A stretch of DNA of 64,000 nt from an uncultured Succinivibrio sp. (lineage in GTDB: Bacteria; Pseudomonadota; Gammaproteobacteria; Enterobacterales; Succinivibrionaceae), in the NCBI GenBank assembly GCA_934218695.1, contig CAKQDA010000003.1, positions 1 to 64,000 on the forward strand, written 5' to 3'. Below, in pieces: positions 40,676 to 50,169 of this stretch. A program made the translations under genes and the position numbers. Below the pieces are notes generated by a model. That model was not told the DNA's origin, ran no database searches, and saw only the letters and a list, made by a program, of their open reading frames with translations. How positions within the stretch are numbered: position 1 is the first letter of the stretch; each line of letters begins with the position of its first letter.

Positions 40676-41668
40676 TTATTTGTTTGGTGCACGAAGTCCT
40701 GGTGGAGGCCAATTAGCCACACGCATACCTAAAGACAGATTTCTCTGAGCTAGAACGTCTTTAATTTCATTTAAAGATTTCTTGCCAAGATTTGGTGTCT
40801 TAAGTAACTCTACTTCAGTCTTCTGTACCAAATCGCCGATGTAAATGATATTCTCCGCCTTCAAGCAATTAGCAGAACGAACTGTTAATTCCAGATCATC
40901 AACTAACTGCATTAAAACAGGATCAGGCATAGGAGGAGCAGCAGGTGTCATAACACGTTCACTAATCTCTTCCTTATCCACAATGTTGCAAATACTGTCA
41001 CAAATTAGATTAGAACCATTCATCAATGCAACTTCAGGAGCAATAGTTCCATTAGTTTCAATGTCAATAACTAATCTATCTAGATCGGTACGCTGCTCAA
41101 CACGAGCTGACTCTACTTCGTAGACATAGCGGCGTACTGGACAATAATTTGCATCAATTAAGATGGTATCTTCTGAATCTGCAGGAATATGCTTATCAGA
41201 AGTTGCCATCACATAACCCTGACCAGAGGTGATGCGAAGTTTCATCGACAACGAAGCCTTGGCACCTTTTAGAGTGCAAATACGGGCTTCAGGGTCAACA
41301 AAAGATATATTTTCAGGACATACGATATCTGAAGCATGAACTTCTCCTTCGCCACGTCTCTCAATTGTCAACCAAACAGGCTCATTTAAAGGTTCTTGAG
41401 CAGAAATGGCAAGAGACTTCAAGTTCATTACCACATCAAAAAGTGTTTCCTCAAGATCAGCTTTTGAGCTGTTAATGTCCTTAACGCCCGCCATCTGAAA
41501 TGCATCTACTGCAGTTCCAGACAGGGTCTTTAGTAAAATTCCACTTAAAGCTACGCCTAAGGTATAACCGAAACCACGCTCTAGTGGCTCAAGCACTAAA
41601 CGTGCATGATTTGGGCTGACTTCAGTATAATCAACTGGCTTTGGCTTCAGTAGTTCAACAACAGACAC
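40676..41668 (-). CDS. rpoA: RNA polymerase alpha subunit, copy 2 (beta'-side type)
   Basis: This 330-residue alpha subunit is at the canonical place between rpsD and rplQ and starts at GTG after GGGG. It keeps [13 protein letters not shown] and [19 protein letters not shown] (residues 183-201), nearly identical to E. coli residues 185-203. The assembly Arg-Arg pair is replaced by Ser42-Gly43 (ALSGILLKT), and the [25 protein letters not shown] and RGRGYVPA blocks have all diverged. The C-terminal domain is intact and differs from copy 1 at only 9 of 67 positions by my count. The frame is open and the constrained blocks argue against decay. I infer a dedicated alpha-II, facing beta'. Confidence 0.95.
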   Translation of the reverse strand: MSVVELLKPKPVDYTEVSPNHARLVLEPLERGFGYTLGVALSGILLKTLSGTAVDAFQMAGVKDINSSKADLEETLFDVVMNLKSLAISAQEPLNEPVWLTIERRGEGEVHASDIVCPENISFVDPEARICTLKGAKASLSMKLRITSGQGYVMATSDKHIPADSEDTILIDANYCPVRRYVYEVESARVEQRTDLDRLVIDIETNGTIAPEVALMNGSNLICDSICNIVDKEEISERVMTPAAPPMPDPVLMQLVDDLELTVRSANCLKAENIIYIGDLVQKTEVELLKTPNLGKKSLNEIKDVLAQRNLSLGMRVANWPPPGLRAPNK

Positions 41669-41715
41669 TAGAGATACCCCACATTATAAAAGCGGTGCTG
41701 GCAATGTTGCCGTTA

Positions 41716-42339
41716 TTACTTAGAATACAATTCGACGATGAGCTGTTCCTTAATATCGGAAGGTAGCTCAGCACGTTCAGGATTGCTCTTATAAGTACCC
41801 TTCATATGATCGTGATCTACATCGATCCATGTTGGCTTTGTAGCACGCTGACCTGATAAGTCAATTGCAGCCTTAATACGTAACTGCTTCTTTGCCTTTT
41901 CGCGAACTGCAATAACATCTGAAGGCTGTACCTGGTAAGAAGGAATGTTTACGATATGATCGTTAACAGTAATTGCCTTGTGGCTTACCAACTGACGAGC
42001 TTCCATACGGGTTGAACCGAAACCCATACGATAAACTACGTTATCCAGACGTGCCTCAAGAAGCTGTAACAGGTTTTCACCGGTGTTACCATTCATTCTT
42101 GTTGCTTTCTTGTAGTAGTTACGGAACTGACGCTCTAATACGCCATAAATACGACGAACTTTCTGCTTCTCACGTAACTGCATGCCGTAGTCTGAAAGGC
42201 GTGCTTTATTTGCGCCATGCTGACCTGGTGCTGTGTCCAATTTGCATTTAGTATCAATTGAACGAACACCTGACTTTAAGAATAAGTCAACACCCTCACG
42301 GCGGCTTAATTTCAGGGCTGGACCTGTATATTTTGCCAT
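41716..42339 (-). CDS. rpsD: 30S ribosomal protein S4
   Basis: uS4 nucleates 30S assembly on 16S rRNA and in E. coli represses translation of the alpha operon. The product has 207 residues; the S4 RNA-binding core [33 protein letters not shown] is clear. It lacks the zinc-binding cysteines found in some bacteria. The order rpsM-rpsK-rpsD is canonical. Confidence 0.98.
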   Translation of the reverse strand: MAKYTGPALKLSRREGVDLFLKSGVRSIDTKCKLDTAPGQHGANKARLSDYGMQLREKQKVRRIYGVLERQFRNYYKKATRMNGNTGENLLQLLEARLDNVVYRMGFGSTRMEARQLVSHKAITVNDHIVNIPSYQVQPSDVIAVREKAKKQLRIKAAIDLSGQRATKPTWIDVDHDHMKGTYKSNPERAELPSDIKEQLIVELYSK

Positions 42340-42370
42340 TTATCTTTCTCCAGAAATTGAACTCGTTAGG

Positions 42371-42799
42371 TTATACGCGACGCTTTTTAGGTGGGCGACA
42401 ACCGTTATGAGGGATTGGGGTAACATCAGTAATATTGGTGATCTTATAACCCTGATTATTTAAAGCACGGATTGAAGATTCACGACCAGGACCTGGACCC
42501 TTAACCAAAACTTCAAGATTCTTAACACCAAACTCTTTAGCAGCCTCACCAGCACGCTCTGCAGCAACCTGAGCAGCGTATGGAGTTGACTTACGAGAAC
42601 CACGGAAACCAGAACCACCAGCAGTTGCCCAAGAAAGAACATTTCCCTGACGGTCTGAAATTGACACGATGGTGTTATTGAAAGATGCATGGATGTGTGC
42701 TACGCCATCAGCAACCTGCTTCTTTGAGCGCTTGCCTGAACGTGCACGTGTAGCAGTAGCAGCAGCTGCCTGCTGTTCTTTTTTAATTTCTTCAGCCAT
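42371..42799 (-). CDS. rpsK: 30S ribosomal protein S11
   Basis: uS11 forms part of the 30S platform. The core [23 protein letters not shown] and the C-terminal [16 protein letters not shown] are typical. The protein is 142 residues, about 13 longer than E. coli S11 because of an Ala/Thr/Lys-rich N-terminal extension. Confidence 0.98.
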   Translation of the reverse strand: MAEEIKKEQQAAAATATRARSGKRSKKQVADGVAHIHASFNNTIVSISDRQGNVLSWATAGGSGFRGSRKSTPYAAQVAAERAGEAAKEFGVKNLEVLVKGPGPGRESSIRALNNQGYKITNITDVTPIPHNGCRPPKKRRV

Positions 42800-42809
42800 C
42801 TAAGCTCTC

Positions 42810-43166
42810 CTACTTCTTAATGCTCTTGCGAGGACCCTTGCGAGTACGTGCATTGGTCTTAGTACGCTGACCACGTACTGGTAAACCTCTGCGGTGACGC
42901 AGTCCACGGTAGGTACCAAGGTCGATTAGGCGCTTGATGTTCATAGAAATTTCACGACGAAGATCACCTTCAACGGTGAACTTAGCCACTTCGGCACGGA
43001 TTTTATCTACAACAGACTCATCTAAATCTTTAAGTCTTGCAGACTCTTCAACACCTGCGTTAGCAAGGATCTCGCTTGCGCGGGTTGGGCCGATGCCATA
43101 GATTGACTGTAATGCAATCACAGCGATCTTTTGATCAGGCACATTAATGCCAGCTATACGGGCCAC
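42810..43166 (-). CDS. rpsM: 30S ribosomal protein S13
   Basis: uS13 contacts the 50S subunit and P-site tRNA. The start is a GTG giving [13 protein letters not shown], with AGGAG 8 bases upstream; the longer open frame has no family similarity. The product is 118 residues with the basic tail [18 protein letters not shown]. It is the first gene of the alpha operon. Confidence 0.97.
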   Translation of the reverse strand: MARIAGINVPDQKIAVIALQSIYGIGPTRASEILANAGVEESARLKDLDESVVDKIRAEVAKFTVEGDLRREISMNIKRLIDLGTYRGLRHRRGLPVRGQRTKTNARTRKGPRKSIKK

Positions 43167-43303
43167 TATTGATCTCCTAAATATAGGTCGGTTAAAAACA
43201 ATGGCTGTCGCAAAGCCCGTTAGGATACGCGACAACCGCTCATAGTGCACTTTGGCATGTCAGAAAAGCACCAAGATATTACTCTTAGTGCTTAAGCTGT
43301 ATG
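43167..43303 (-). promoter_or_regulatory. Alpha operon 5' leader
   Basis: This is an untranslated leader of roughly 130 bases between the promoter and the rpsM GTG. It can form a hairpin with arms TGTCGC/GCGACA (43205-43234 in window coordinates), placed upstream of the ribosome-binding site. In E. coli S4 binds a pseudoknot in the equivalent leader. The position fits, but I could not confirm homologous structure. Confidence 0.45.
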
Positions 43304-43332
43304 ATTATACAGATTTAAATTTAAATGTGCAA
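43304..43332 (-). promoter_or_regulatory. Alpha operon promoter
   Basis: On the minus strand TTGCAC is followed after 17 bp by a perfect TATAAT. It lies in the gap between rpmJ and rpsM, so the alpha operon can be transcribed apart from the spc operon. Confidence 0.8.
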
Positions 43333-43351
43333 GCAAACTTGCACATTTAAA
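43320..43351. other. Perfect 14-bp hairpin after rpmJ
   Basis: TTTAAATGTGCAAG and its exact complement flank a CAAA loop, starting 6 bases after the rpmJ stop. One arm contains the -35 box of the alpha promoter. It probably marks the end of the spc transcript, though no T run follows. Confidence 0.7.
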
Positions 43352-43357
43352 CAAGCA

Positions 43358-43471
43358 TTAGCCCTGACGCTGCTTATGCTTTGGATTCTCACAGATAATG
43401 CGAACTACACCGTGACGACGAACTACTTTGCAGTTGCGACACATTTTTTTAACTGAAGCACCAACTTTCAT
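43358..43471 (-). CDS. rpmJ: 50S ribosomal protein L36
   Basis: A 37-residue frame begins [20 protein letters not shown] and ends HKQRQG, the zinc-binding form of bL36 with Cys11, Cys14, Cys27 and His32. It lies just after secY, its normal position at the end of the spc operon. The gene is very short and easily missed. Confidence 0.97.
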   Translation of the reverse strand: MKVGASVKKMCRNCKVVRRHGVVRIICENPKHKQRQG

Positions 43472-43495
43472 TTTTATTCTCCAATTAACTAGATA

Positions 43496-44842
43496 TTAAC
43501 GACCGTAATTTCTTAAGTTTGCTTTACGCATGATGTCACCGTATTGCTGATTCATCATATGACTTTGTAACTGTGATACAAAGTCCATGCAAACAACTAC
43601 GATAATTAGTAATGAAGTACCACCGAAATAGAACTGCACATTAAACCAGTTCATTAACATCTGTGGAACAAGACATACTAAAACCATGTATAAAGAACCA
43701 CTTAAGGTTAAGCGGGTCATCACCTTATCAATAAATCTTGCAGTTTGCTCACCAGGACGAATACCTGGAATAAAAGCACCACCCTTCTTCAAATTATCTG
43801 CTATCTCACGAGGATTGAATACAAGTGCAGTATAGAAGAAAGTGAAGAATATGATTGCAGCTGCATACAATAATTCATATAAAGGTTGACCTGGCTGTAA
43901 AAAGACAGATATGCTTCCTAAAACGTTAGATACAGCATTATCGCCTTGGCCGAACCAAGAAACAACAGTACCAGGGAACAGAATAATTGACGATGCAAAA
44001 ATTGCTGGTATAACACCTGATAAGTTGATCTTTAATGGTAAATTAGAGCGTGGCTGAGAGTAGATTCGATTACCCATTTGGCGTTTAGCGTATTCGATAA
44101 CTATCTTACGCTGACCGCGCTCAACGAAAACCACGAAGAAGGTCACTAAGACCACTACTACACCGATAATCAACAGTGCAATTGTTGACAAATCACCCTG
44201 ACGAGACTGTTCAAAGGTTCTTGCCAATGCAGAAGGAAGACCAGCTACGATACCAGCAAAGATAATCAAAGATATACCATTACCGATACCACGTTCTGTG
44301 ATCTGCTCACCCAACCACATCAAAAGCATTGTGCCAGTTACTAAACTTACGGTAGTGACAAAATAGAATCCAAAACCAGGATTATCAACTAAACCCGGCA
44401 TCATATTTGGAATACCTGTTGCCATACCAAAAGCCTGAAGAGCTGCTAAAAAAACAGTAGCAACACGTGTGTACTGAGTAATCTTTCGACGACCAGACTC
44501 ACCTTCTTTCTTAAGCTCTGCTAAATTTTTATTTAACACAGCAAGCAACTGAATGATAATAGATGCAGAAATATATGGCATGATTCCCAATGCTAATACT
44601 GATGCACGCTCAAGAGCACCACCAGAAAACATATTGAACATGCCAATAATGGTTCCGCTTTGCGAATCGAAAACACGCTCAAGAACGTCAGCATTCACAC
44701 CTGGAACAGGAATAAAGGAACCAAGTCTGAACATGATCAGAGCAATCACAACAAACAAAAGACGCTGACGGATTTCGCCAGTGCCCTTAGATTGCTGTGC
44801 AGCCATTTCACGACTTCTTTCAAATAGCGATTTTCTAGCCAT
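43496..44842 (-). CDS. secY: Protein translocase subunit SecY
   Basis: SecY is the channel of the Sec translocon in the inner membrane. The ten-helix protein has the plug region [29 protein letters not shown] and the cytoplasmic [20 protein letters not shown] loop. I start at [10 protein letters not shown], with GAGG 6 bases upstream; an ATG four codons earlier overlaps that site. It is 447 residues (E. coli 443). It follows rplO in the spc operon, as is standard. Confidence 0.98.
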   Translation of the reverse strand: MARKSLFERSREMAAQQSKGTGEIRQRLLFVVIALIMFRLGSFIPVPGVNADVLERVFDSQSGTIIGMFNMFSGGALERASVLALGIMPYISASIIIQLLAVLNKNLAELKKEGESGRRKITQYTRVATVFLAALQAFGMATGIPNMMPGLVDNPGFGFYFVTTVSLVTGTMLLMWLGEQITERGIGNGISLIIFAGIVAGLPSALARTFEQSRQGDLSTIALLIIGVVVVLVTFFVVFVERGQRKIVIEYAKRQMGNRIYSQPRSNLPLKINLSGVIPAIFASSIILFPGTVVSWFGQGDNAVSNVLGSISVFLQPGQPLYELLYAAAIIFFTFFYTALVFNPREIADNLKKGGAFIPGIRPGEQTARFIDKVMTRLTLSGSLYMVLVCLVPQMLMNWFNVQFYFGGTSLLIIVVVCMDFVSQLQSHMMNQQYGDIMRKANLRNYGR

Positions 44843-44882
44843 GCAAAACCTCATTAAGGGGTCATTCAGACCCCCTCTTTAA

Positions 44883-45485
44883 TTACTTAGCAGCAGCAGC
44901 TTTCTTTGCAGCTTTCTGCTCTGCAGTTTTCTTAGCAGGCTTCTGCTTGCCAGCAGCAGCAAGAGCATCAAGACGTGATTTCTGCTTAGCAGCAGACTTA
45001 GCGTTTGACTTCTCTAGACGTGCAGCAGCATCAGTGATGTACTGAGCAACTTCAACGGTACCGCCAACTGCTTCAATAGCAGCCTTAGCACCCTTAGTTA
45101 CGCCTACTCCCTTTAAGGTGATCTTCTTTGTAAAGTTAGGAACGCGAGATAATACAACCTTAACGTACTTAACTTTCTTGTTGATTAAACGAGCAGCTAA
45201 TAAAGCAGCCATATCAACTACATCACCCTCAACACGATTTAAATCGTTTAAGGTAACCTGAGCAGTTACATCAGCCTTTGGAGACCAGAAACCAAACTTT
45301 GGTAAACGGATCTTCATTGGCATCTGACCGCCTTCGAAACCTGGACGCTTGTGAGCACTCTTACGAGCACCAGCACCCTTAACGCCACGACCACAGGTCT
45401 TGCCTAAGCCAGAGCCAATACCACGGCCAACGCGAACAGCTGCTTTACGTGAGCCTTCTGCAGGCTTTAAAGTATCTAAACGCAT
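44883..45485 (-). CDS. rplO: 50S ribosomal protein L15 with long C-terminal extension
   Basis: The first 146 residues are an ordinary uL15: [29 protein letters not shown] and [13 protein letters not shown]. coli L15 ends at residue 144, but this protein runs on for 54 residues rich in Ala and Lys ([17 protein letters not shown] at the end). The extension is basic and probably flexible or helical. The stop codon is followed by the secY leader, and codon use looks the same as in neighbouring genes, so this is not a frameshift artefact by inspection. Confidence 0.95.
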   Translation of the reverse strand: MRLDTLKPAEGSRKAAVRVGRGIGSGLGKTCGRGVKGAGARKSAHKRPGFEGGQMPMKIRLPKFGFWSPKADVTAQVTLNDLNRVEGDVVDMAALLAARLINKKVKYVKVVLSRVPNFTKKITLKGVGVTKGAKAAIEAVGGTVEVAQYITDAAARLEKSNAKSAAKQKSRLDALAAAGKQKPAKKTAEQKAAKKAAAAK

Positions 45486-45488
45486 GTT

Positions 45489-45674
45489 TTACTCCTCGAC
45501 TTTTAGCAAGTAGCTAACCTTATTGATCATACCGCGAACTGAAGGAGTATCCTCTAACTCTACGGTGTGACGAATGCGGCGTAAGCCTAAACCCTTAACG
45601 GTTGCAATGTGCTTTGGCTGACGACCAATAGTGCTCTTAATTAGAGTAACTTTAACGGTTTTCTTATCTGCCAT
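45489..45674 (-). CDS. rpmD: 50S ribosomal protein L30
   Basis: This 61-residue uL30 contains [19 protein letters not shown] and [21 protein letters not shown]. It lies three bases from both neighbouring coding regions in the spc operon, between rpsE and rplO. Confidence 0.97.
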   Translation of the reverse strand: MADKKTVKVTLIKSTIGRQPKHIATVKGLGLRRIRHTVELEDTPSVRGMINKVSYLLKVEE

Positions 45675-45677
45675 TTT

Positions 45678-46184
45678 TTACTCCATGATTTCCTTCACTG
45701 AAAGGCCACGCTTTGCAGCAATTGCCTCAGGAGTACGCATTGAAGCTAAAGCTGCAACTGTTGCTCTTACAACGTTGATTGGGTTTGTTGAACCATAAGC
45801 CTTAGCTAAAACATTACGAACACCAGCAACTTCTAGAACAGCACGCATAGCACCACCGGCAATAATACCAGTACCTTCTGAAGCAGGCTGCATGTAAACC
45901 ATAGAGCCTGAGTGCTCACCTTTAACTGAGTGGTACAGAGTACCATTGTTTAAGCTGATGTTATTGTTTACGTTACGACGAGCCTGCTCAATAGCCTTCT
46001 GAATAGCAGCTGGAACTTCGCCTGCCTTACCGTAACCATAACCTACACGGCCGTTACCATCACCAACTACTGTTAAAGCGGTGAAAGAGAAAATACGACC
46101 ACCTTTTACTACTTTAGCTACACGATTTACAGCTACTAACTTTTCTTGTAGCTCGCCAGCCTGAGTTTCATCTTTGTGTTGCAT
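45678..46184 (-). CDS. rpsE: 30S ribosomal protein S5
   Basis: uS5 supports decoding accuracy and mRNA entry. [20 protein letters not shown] and [17 protein letters not shown] are conserved. I start at [12 protein letters not shown], with AGGAG 7 bases upstream; the longest frame begins inside rplR. The product is 168 residues. Confidence 0.97.
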   Translation of the reverse strand: MQHKDETQAGELQEKLVAVNRVAKVVKGGRIFSFTALTVVGDGNGRVGYGYGKAGEVPAAIQKAIEQARRNVNNNISLNNGTLYHSVKGEHSGSMVYMQPASEGTGIIAGGAMRAVLEVAGVRNVLAKAYGSTNPINVVRATVAALASMRTPEAIAAKRGLSVKEIME

Positions 46185-46194
46185 TTTCACACTC

Positions 46195-46548
46195 CTAGAA
46201 CTTGAGGCCAGCTTCACGAGCTGCGTCAGCTAATGCTGCTACACGACCGTGATACTGATAGCCTGATCTGTCAAAAGCTACGGTTTCTACCTTAGCTGCG
46301 ATTGCACGCTCGGCAACAGCCTTACCAACTACTTTGGCAGCTTCAATGTTACCGGTGTACTTTAGACCTTTAACAAGGTCCTTATCTAAAGTGCTAGCTG
46401 AAGCTAAAACACGGTTATCATTGCTGATAATCTGAGCATAGATGTGACGTGGAGTACGTGTAACAACTAAACGAGTTACACCTAACTCATGCATCTTTGC
46501 ACGAGACTTAGTAGCGCGGCGAATGCGAGCTTCTTTCTTATCGAACAT
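46195..46548 (-). CDS. rplR: 50S ribosomal protein L18
   Basis: uL18 binds 5S rRNA. It has 117 residues and the conserved end [31 protein letters not shown], shown here in parts: [12 protein letters not shown] and [11 protein letters not shown]. Order rplF-rplR-rpsE is canonical. Confidence 0.97.
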   Translation of the reverse strand: MFDKKEARIRRATKSRAKMHELGVTRLVVTRTPRHIYAQIISNDNRVLASASTLDKDLVKGLKYTGNIEAAKVVGKAVAERAIAAKVETVAFDRSGYQYHGRVAALADAAREAGLKF

Positions 46549-46562
46549 ATTATGCCACCCTA

Positions 46563-47096
46563 TTATTTCTTCTTAGCTTCTTTAATGTGAATGATTTCGT
46601 CTGCATAACGAACACCCTTACCCTTGTAAGGCTCAGGAGCACGGAATGCGCGAACCTTTGCAGCAACCTGACCTAATAAAGCCTTATCGTAGCTCTTTAG
46701 GATAATATCTGTCTGAGATGGAGTCTCAGCAGTTACACCTTCAGGTAATTCGTAATCGATTGGGTGAGAATAACCTAAAACTAGATTTAAAGTCTTACCC
46801 TTAACAGCTGCACGGTAACCAACGCCAACAAGCTTTAAAGCCTTCTCGAAACCTTTATCTAAGCCAACAACCATGTTGTGTAATAAAGCACGTGAAGTAC
46901 CTGACTGCATGTTAGACTCAGTTGTGTCCTCTTTCTGAAGAACTAGAATCTGGTTGTTCTCATACTTAACACCAACTGTTGGATGTAAATTTAAGCTCAT
47001 CTCGCCTTTCTTAGACTTGATGGTAACTTTCTGACCGTCGAGAGTAACTTCGACGCCCTGAGGAACTGCAATATGTTCCTTAGCAATACGTGACAT
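46563..47096 (-). CDS. rplF: 50S ribosomal protein L6
   Basis: uL6 sits near the GTPase centre. [17 protein letters not shown] at the start and [16 protein letters not shown] near the end are diagnostic. It is 177 residues, the usual length, between rpsH and rplR. Confidence 0.98.
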   Translation of the reverse strand: MSRIAKEHIAVPQGVEVTLDGQKVTIKSKKGEMSLNLHPTVGVKYENNQILVLQKEDTTESNMQSGTSRALLHNMVVGLDKGFEKALKLVGVGYRAAVKGKTLNLVLGYSHPIDYELPEGVTAETPSQTDIILKSYDKALLGQVAAKVRAFRAPEPYKGKGVRYADEIIHIKEAKKK

Positions 47097-47109
47097 GTTG
47101 CCTCCCTAA

Positions 47110-47499
47110 TTATGCGACGTAGCAAATAACTTCGCCGCCCAAGCCGTCCTTACGGGCAGCACGATCGGTCATTAAGCCTTTAGAAGTTGAAATTACAGCG
47201 ATACCTAAACCGTTCATGATACGTGGTAATTCGCCACTTCTCTTGTAAATACGTAAACCAGGACGTGAAACACGCTTGATCATCTCGATTACAGGAGCGC
47301 CTTCATAATATTTAAGGCCAATTTCTAAAACCTTCTTAACTTCACCATTTTCTGCAACAGAAGAAATGTAACCTTCTTTTAACAGCAGATTAGCTAAAGC
47401 AACCTTTAACTTTGATGAAGGCATAGTAACTGAAACTTTGCCAGATGCCTGGCCGTTGCGAATGCGGGTTAATAAATCCGCAATAGGATCTTGCATCAT
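47110..47499 (-). CDS. rpsH: 30S ribosomal protein S8
   Basis: uS8 binds the central domain of 16S rRNA and in E. coli represses the spc operon by binding mRNA near rplE. It starts [22 protein letters not shown] lies 8 bases upstream of the first ATG. The product is 129 residues with the conserved [15 protein letters not shown]. Confidence 0.98.
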   Translation of the reverse strand: MMQDPIADLLTRIRNGQASGKVSVTMPSSKLKVALANLLLKEGYISSVAENGEVKKVLEIGLKYYEGAPVIEMIKRVSRPGLRIYKRSGELPRIMNGLGIAVISTSKGLMTDRAARKDGLGGEVICYVA

Positions 47500-47513
47500 T
47501 TGTATCTCTCCTC

Positions 47514-47819
47514 TTACCAGCTAGCCTTGTGCAGACCAGGGATTTCGCCACGCATCATGTGCTCACGTAGCTTAATACGGCTTAAACCGAACTTACGTAA
47601 GTAACCATGTGGACGACCTGTCTCACTGCAGCGATTACGCTGACGTGAAGGGCTTGAATCGCGAGGTAATGCAGCTAAAGCCTGCACTGCTGCGAAACGC
47701 TCTTCATCTGAAGCAGATACGCTAGAAATAATCTTTTTGAGATCTTCACGCTTTGCACGATACTGCTCTGCTAAACGCTTTCTTTTAAGATCTCTGTAAA
47801 TCATTGAAGTCTTAGCCAT
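47514..47819 (-). CDS. rpsN: 30S ribosomal protein S14
   Basis: This 101-residue uS14 is the long form without the zinc-ribbon cysteines, as in E. coli. The end [19 protein letters not shown] is conserved. It lies between rplE and rpsH. Confidence 0.98.
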   Translation of the reverse strand: MAKTSMIYRDLKRKRLAEQYRAKREDLKKIISSVSASDEERFAAVQALAALPRDSSPSRQRNRCSETGRPHGYLRKFGLSRIKLREHMMRGEIPGLHKASW

Positions 47820-47834
47820 TAGTTCGTCCTCGAA

Positions 47835-48386
47835 TTACTTGTGGGCCTGAGTACGGAATGGGAAGTTGAAAGCTTCTAATAAAGCCTTTCCTTCTTCATC
47901 TGTCTTAGCTGTTGTAGTGATTGTTATATCTAAACCACGAACTGCATCAACTTTATCAAAGTCGATCTCAGGGAAAATGATCTGCTCACGTACACCCATT
48001 GAGTAATTTCCTCTGCCATCAAAAGACTTTGCAGATAAACCACGGAAATCACGGATACGTGGAATTGCGATCACAATTAAACGCTCGAGGAACTCCCACA
48101 TACGCTCACCGCGCAGTGTGACTTTACAGCCGATTGGATAGCCCTCACGAATATGGAAGCCCGCTACGGATTTGCGAACTTTGGTGATTAGAGGCTTCTG
48201 ACCAGCAATTGCGGTCATATCGCGTGCAGCATTCTCTAAAACTTTCTTATCTGCAACTGCTTCACCAACACCCATATTCAGGGTGATCTTCTCAATCCGA
48301 GGGACTTGCATGATTGTCTTGTAACCAAATTTTTCTGTTAAGGCTTTGATTACTTCCTGCTTGTATAGATCATGCAGTTTCGCCAT
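47835..48386 (-). CDS. rplE: 50S ribosomal protein L5
   Basis: uL5 binds 5S rRNA and contacts P-site t[39 protein letters not shown] and the C-terminal [13 protein letters not shown] are conserved. It is 183 residues (E. coli 179). The S8 repression site of E. coli lies at its start; I did not resolve an equivalent fold here. Confidence 0.98.
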   Translation of the reverse strand: MAKLHDLYKQEVIKALTEKFGYKTIMQVPRIEKITLNMGVGEAVADKKVLENAARDMTAIAGQKPLITKVRKSVAGFHIREGYPIGCKVTLRGERMWEFLERLIVIAIPRIRDFRGLSAKSFDGRGNYSMGVREQIIFPEIDFDKVDAVRGLDITITTTAKTDEEGKALLEAFNFPFRTQAHK

Positions 48387-48409
48387 CGTTATTCTCCTTT
48401 AATTAACGC

Positions 48410-48739
48410 TTACTTGGCTGATGAAGAAATGATCTTGTCATTTGACTTAAAGAAACGAACCTTTTTACCGTCTTCGATTCTGAAGCCAACTCGATCAGCC
48501 TTCTTAGTATCTGGGTTGTAGATTGCAACATTTGAAACATCAATAGGTGCCTCAATGTCTACGATACCACCCTGAACGCCAAGATTTGGGTTAGGTTTCT
48601 GGTGTTTTTTCTTGACATTAATGCCTTCAACCAACACCTTGTGCTCACTAGTTAAAACACGGGTAACTTTACCAGTCTTGCCCTTGTCCTTACCTGTGAT
48701 AACGATTACTTCATCGTTGGTGCGAATTTTCGCTGCCAT
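48410..48739 (-). CDS. rplX: 50S ribosomal protein L24
   Basis: uL24 is an early assembly protein near the tunnel exit. The KOW motif [17 protein letters not shown] and [16 protein letters not shown] segment (here [12 protein letters not shown]) are present. It has 109 residues, between rplN and rplE. Confidence 0.98.
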   Translation of the reverse strand: MAAKIRTNDEVIVITGKDKGKTGKVTRVLTSEHKVLVEGINVKKKHQKPNPNLGVQGGIVDIEAPIDVSNVAIYNPDTKKADRVGFRIEDGKKVRFFKSNDKIISSSAK

Positions 48740-48760
48740 TTTTTTAATACTCCCTGTAAA

Positions 48761-49129
48761 TTAGAGTACTTCTGGAGCTAAAGATACAATCTTCATAAAT
48801 TGCTCTGAACGAAGTTCACGAGTAACTGGTCCGAAGATACGTGTACCGATAGGCTCATGCTGAGCAGTTAATAAAACTGCTGCGTTAGTGTCAAAGCGAA
48901 TTACTGAACCGTCTGGTCTACGAACACCTTTCTTGGTGCGTACAACAACAGCATCTAGTACATCGCCCTTCTTAACCTTGCCGCGTGGAATAGCGTCTTT
49001 AACAGACACTTTAATAATGTCGCCAATGCCAGCGTAACGGCGGTGTGAACCACCTAAAACCTTAATACACTGAACTGCACGTGCGCCAGAATTATCAGCA
49101 ACGTCAAGCATGCTTTGCATCTGGATCAT
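48761..49129 (-). CDS. rplN: 50S ribosomal protein L14
   Basis: uL14 contributes to a subunit bridge. I start at [16 protein letters not shown] because GGAG lies 8 bases upstream; the longer frame adds an unrelated hydrophobic start. It has 122 residues and [22 protein letters not shown]. It is the first gene of the spc operon, separated from rpsQ by a terminator. Confidence 0.97.
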   Translation of the reverse strand: MIQMQSMLDVADNSGARAVQCIKVLGGSHRRYAGIGDIIKVSVKDAIPRGKVKKGDVLDAVVVRTKKGVRRPDGSVIRFDTNAAVLLTAQHEPIGTRIFGPVTRELRSEQFMKIVSLAPEVL

Positions 49130-49210
49130 TTCAAATGCTCCGGTTAAATATAAAAAAAACAACTTTCTAAACTAATTTAGAAAGGCGCTAAAATATACCA
49201 TAAATAAAAT

Positions 49211-49240
49211 GAGACCGCAAGCATATATTCTCGCGGTCTC
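49211..49240 (-). terminator. Terminator of the S10 operon after rpsQ
   Basis: A perfect 8-bp stem GAGACCGC/GCGGTCTC with a 14-nt loop lies 17 bases past the rpsQ stop. ATTTTATTT follows on the minus strand. The spc operon promoter must lie between here and rplN, but only an AT-rich stretch with no clear -35 is visible. Confidence 0.75.
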
Positions 49241-49256
49241 TCTCTTTTGTTAGAGA

Positions 49257-49526
49257 TTAGGCGTTCTGAGCCTTCTCAACAACGCTAACTAGCTTCCAAG
49301 AGATTGTCTTTGAAACTGGTTTGCATTCACAAATCTCTACAATATCACCTACGTGAGCTGCGTTCTCAACATCTGATACGTGGAACTTGGTAGTACGAGT
49401 AATAATCTTACCGTATACTGGATGAGCAATACGGCGTTCTACTGCTACTACACAAGCTTTCTGCATCTTATCGCTTACAACGCGACCGCGAAGAGAGCGA
49501 GCTACTTTTGCATTTACTTCTGACAT
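49257..49526 (-). CDS. rpsQ: 30S ribosomal protein S17
   Basis: uS17 is a primary 16S rRNA-binding protein. It has 89 residues, with [20 protein letters not shown] and [20 protein letters not shown]. It is the last gene of the S10 operon, as in E. coli. Confidence 0.98.
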   Translation of the reverse strand: MSEVNAKVARSLRGRVVSDKMQKACVVAVERRIAHPVYGKIITRTTKFHVSDVENAAHVGDIVEICECKPVSKTISWKLVSVVEKAQNA

Positions 49527-49538
49527 TTAACTCTACCT

Positions 49539-49742
49539 CTACTTTGCGCTCTCTGAGTTTAATTTCTCAGAAAGGATTGTGTTAATACGTGCGATATCGC
49601 GACGTACTTTACGAACGTTATCAGTCTGCTGTAACTGACCAGACTTTAACTGAAAACGTAGGTTGAACTGCTCGCGCTGAAGATTTGAGAGTTCAGTCTT
49701 TAAGTCTTCAACTGACTTATTGCGTAAATCGTTTGCTTGCAT
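49539..49742 (-). CDS. rpmC: 50S ribosomal protein L29
   Basis: uL29 is a helical protein at the tunnel exit. Its 67 residues include [17 protein letters not shown] and [23 protein letters not shown] in the usual spacing. Its ATG overlaps the rplP stop, indicating coupled translation. Confidence 0.97.
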   Translation of the reverse strand: MQANDLRNKSVEDLKTELSNLQREQFNLRFQLKSGQLQQTDNVRKVRRDIARINTILSEKLNSESAK

Positions 49743-50155
49743 TAGATCACCTGCTTACGAACGAAGGTGGTTGTAACTGATAATTTTGCTGCAGCAAGAC
49801 GGAAAGCCTCACGAGCAACTTCTTCACTAATACCACCGATTTCGAAAAGTACACGACCAGGCTGAATTGGAGCAACCCAGTACTCAACAGTACCTTTACC
49901 TTTACCCATACGAACACCAAGAGCTTTCTGAGTGATTGGCTTGTCTGGGAACACACGGATCCAAACTTTACCTTCACGCTTCATCTCACGAGTGAACGCA
50001 CGACGTGCAGCTTCAATCTCACGTGCAGTAATCTGACCGCGAGATGTAGCCTTAAGACCAAACTCACCGAAAGATACGATTGAGCCTGCATAAGCTAAGC
50101 CTTCATTACGACCTTTCTGAGTCTTACGATATTTTGTACGTTTAGGTTGTAACAC
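49742..50155 (-). CDS. rplP: 50S ribosomal protein L16
   Basis: uL16 helps position A-site tRNA. The start codon is GTG, giving [17 protein letters not shown], the standard N-terminus. It has 137 residues and the conserved [22 protein letters not shown] region. It lies between rpsC and rpmC. Confidence 0.98.
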   Translation of the reverse strand: MLQPKRTKYRKTQKGRNEGLAYAGSIVSFGEFGLKATSRGQITAREIEAARRAFTREMKREGKVWIRVFPDKPITQKALGVRMGKGKGTVEYWVAPIQPGRVLFEIGGISEEVAREAFRLAAAKLSVTTTFVRKQVI

Positions 50156-50169
50156 TTATACTTCCTCCG

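Noticed and set aside
39195-41668. One of the two rpoA genes could be a pseudogene.
   Set aside because: Both frames are open over their full length, have plausible starts and ribosome-binding sites, and keep different sets of strongly constrained residues, which decay would not produce.
39195-41668. Assignment to Francisella because of two alpha genes.
   Set aside because: The window has nlpD-rpoS, rpoE-rseA-rseB, csrA and relA-rlmD in Enterobacteria/Aeromonadales order, which does not fit Francisella, and the second alpha here is linked around rplQ.
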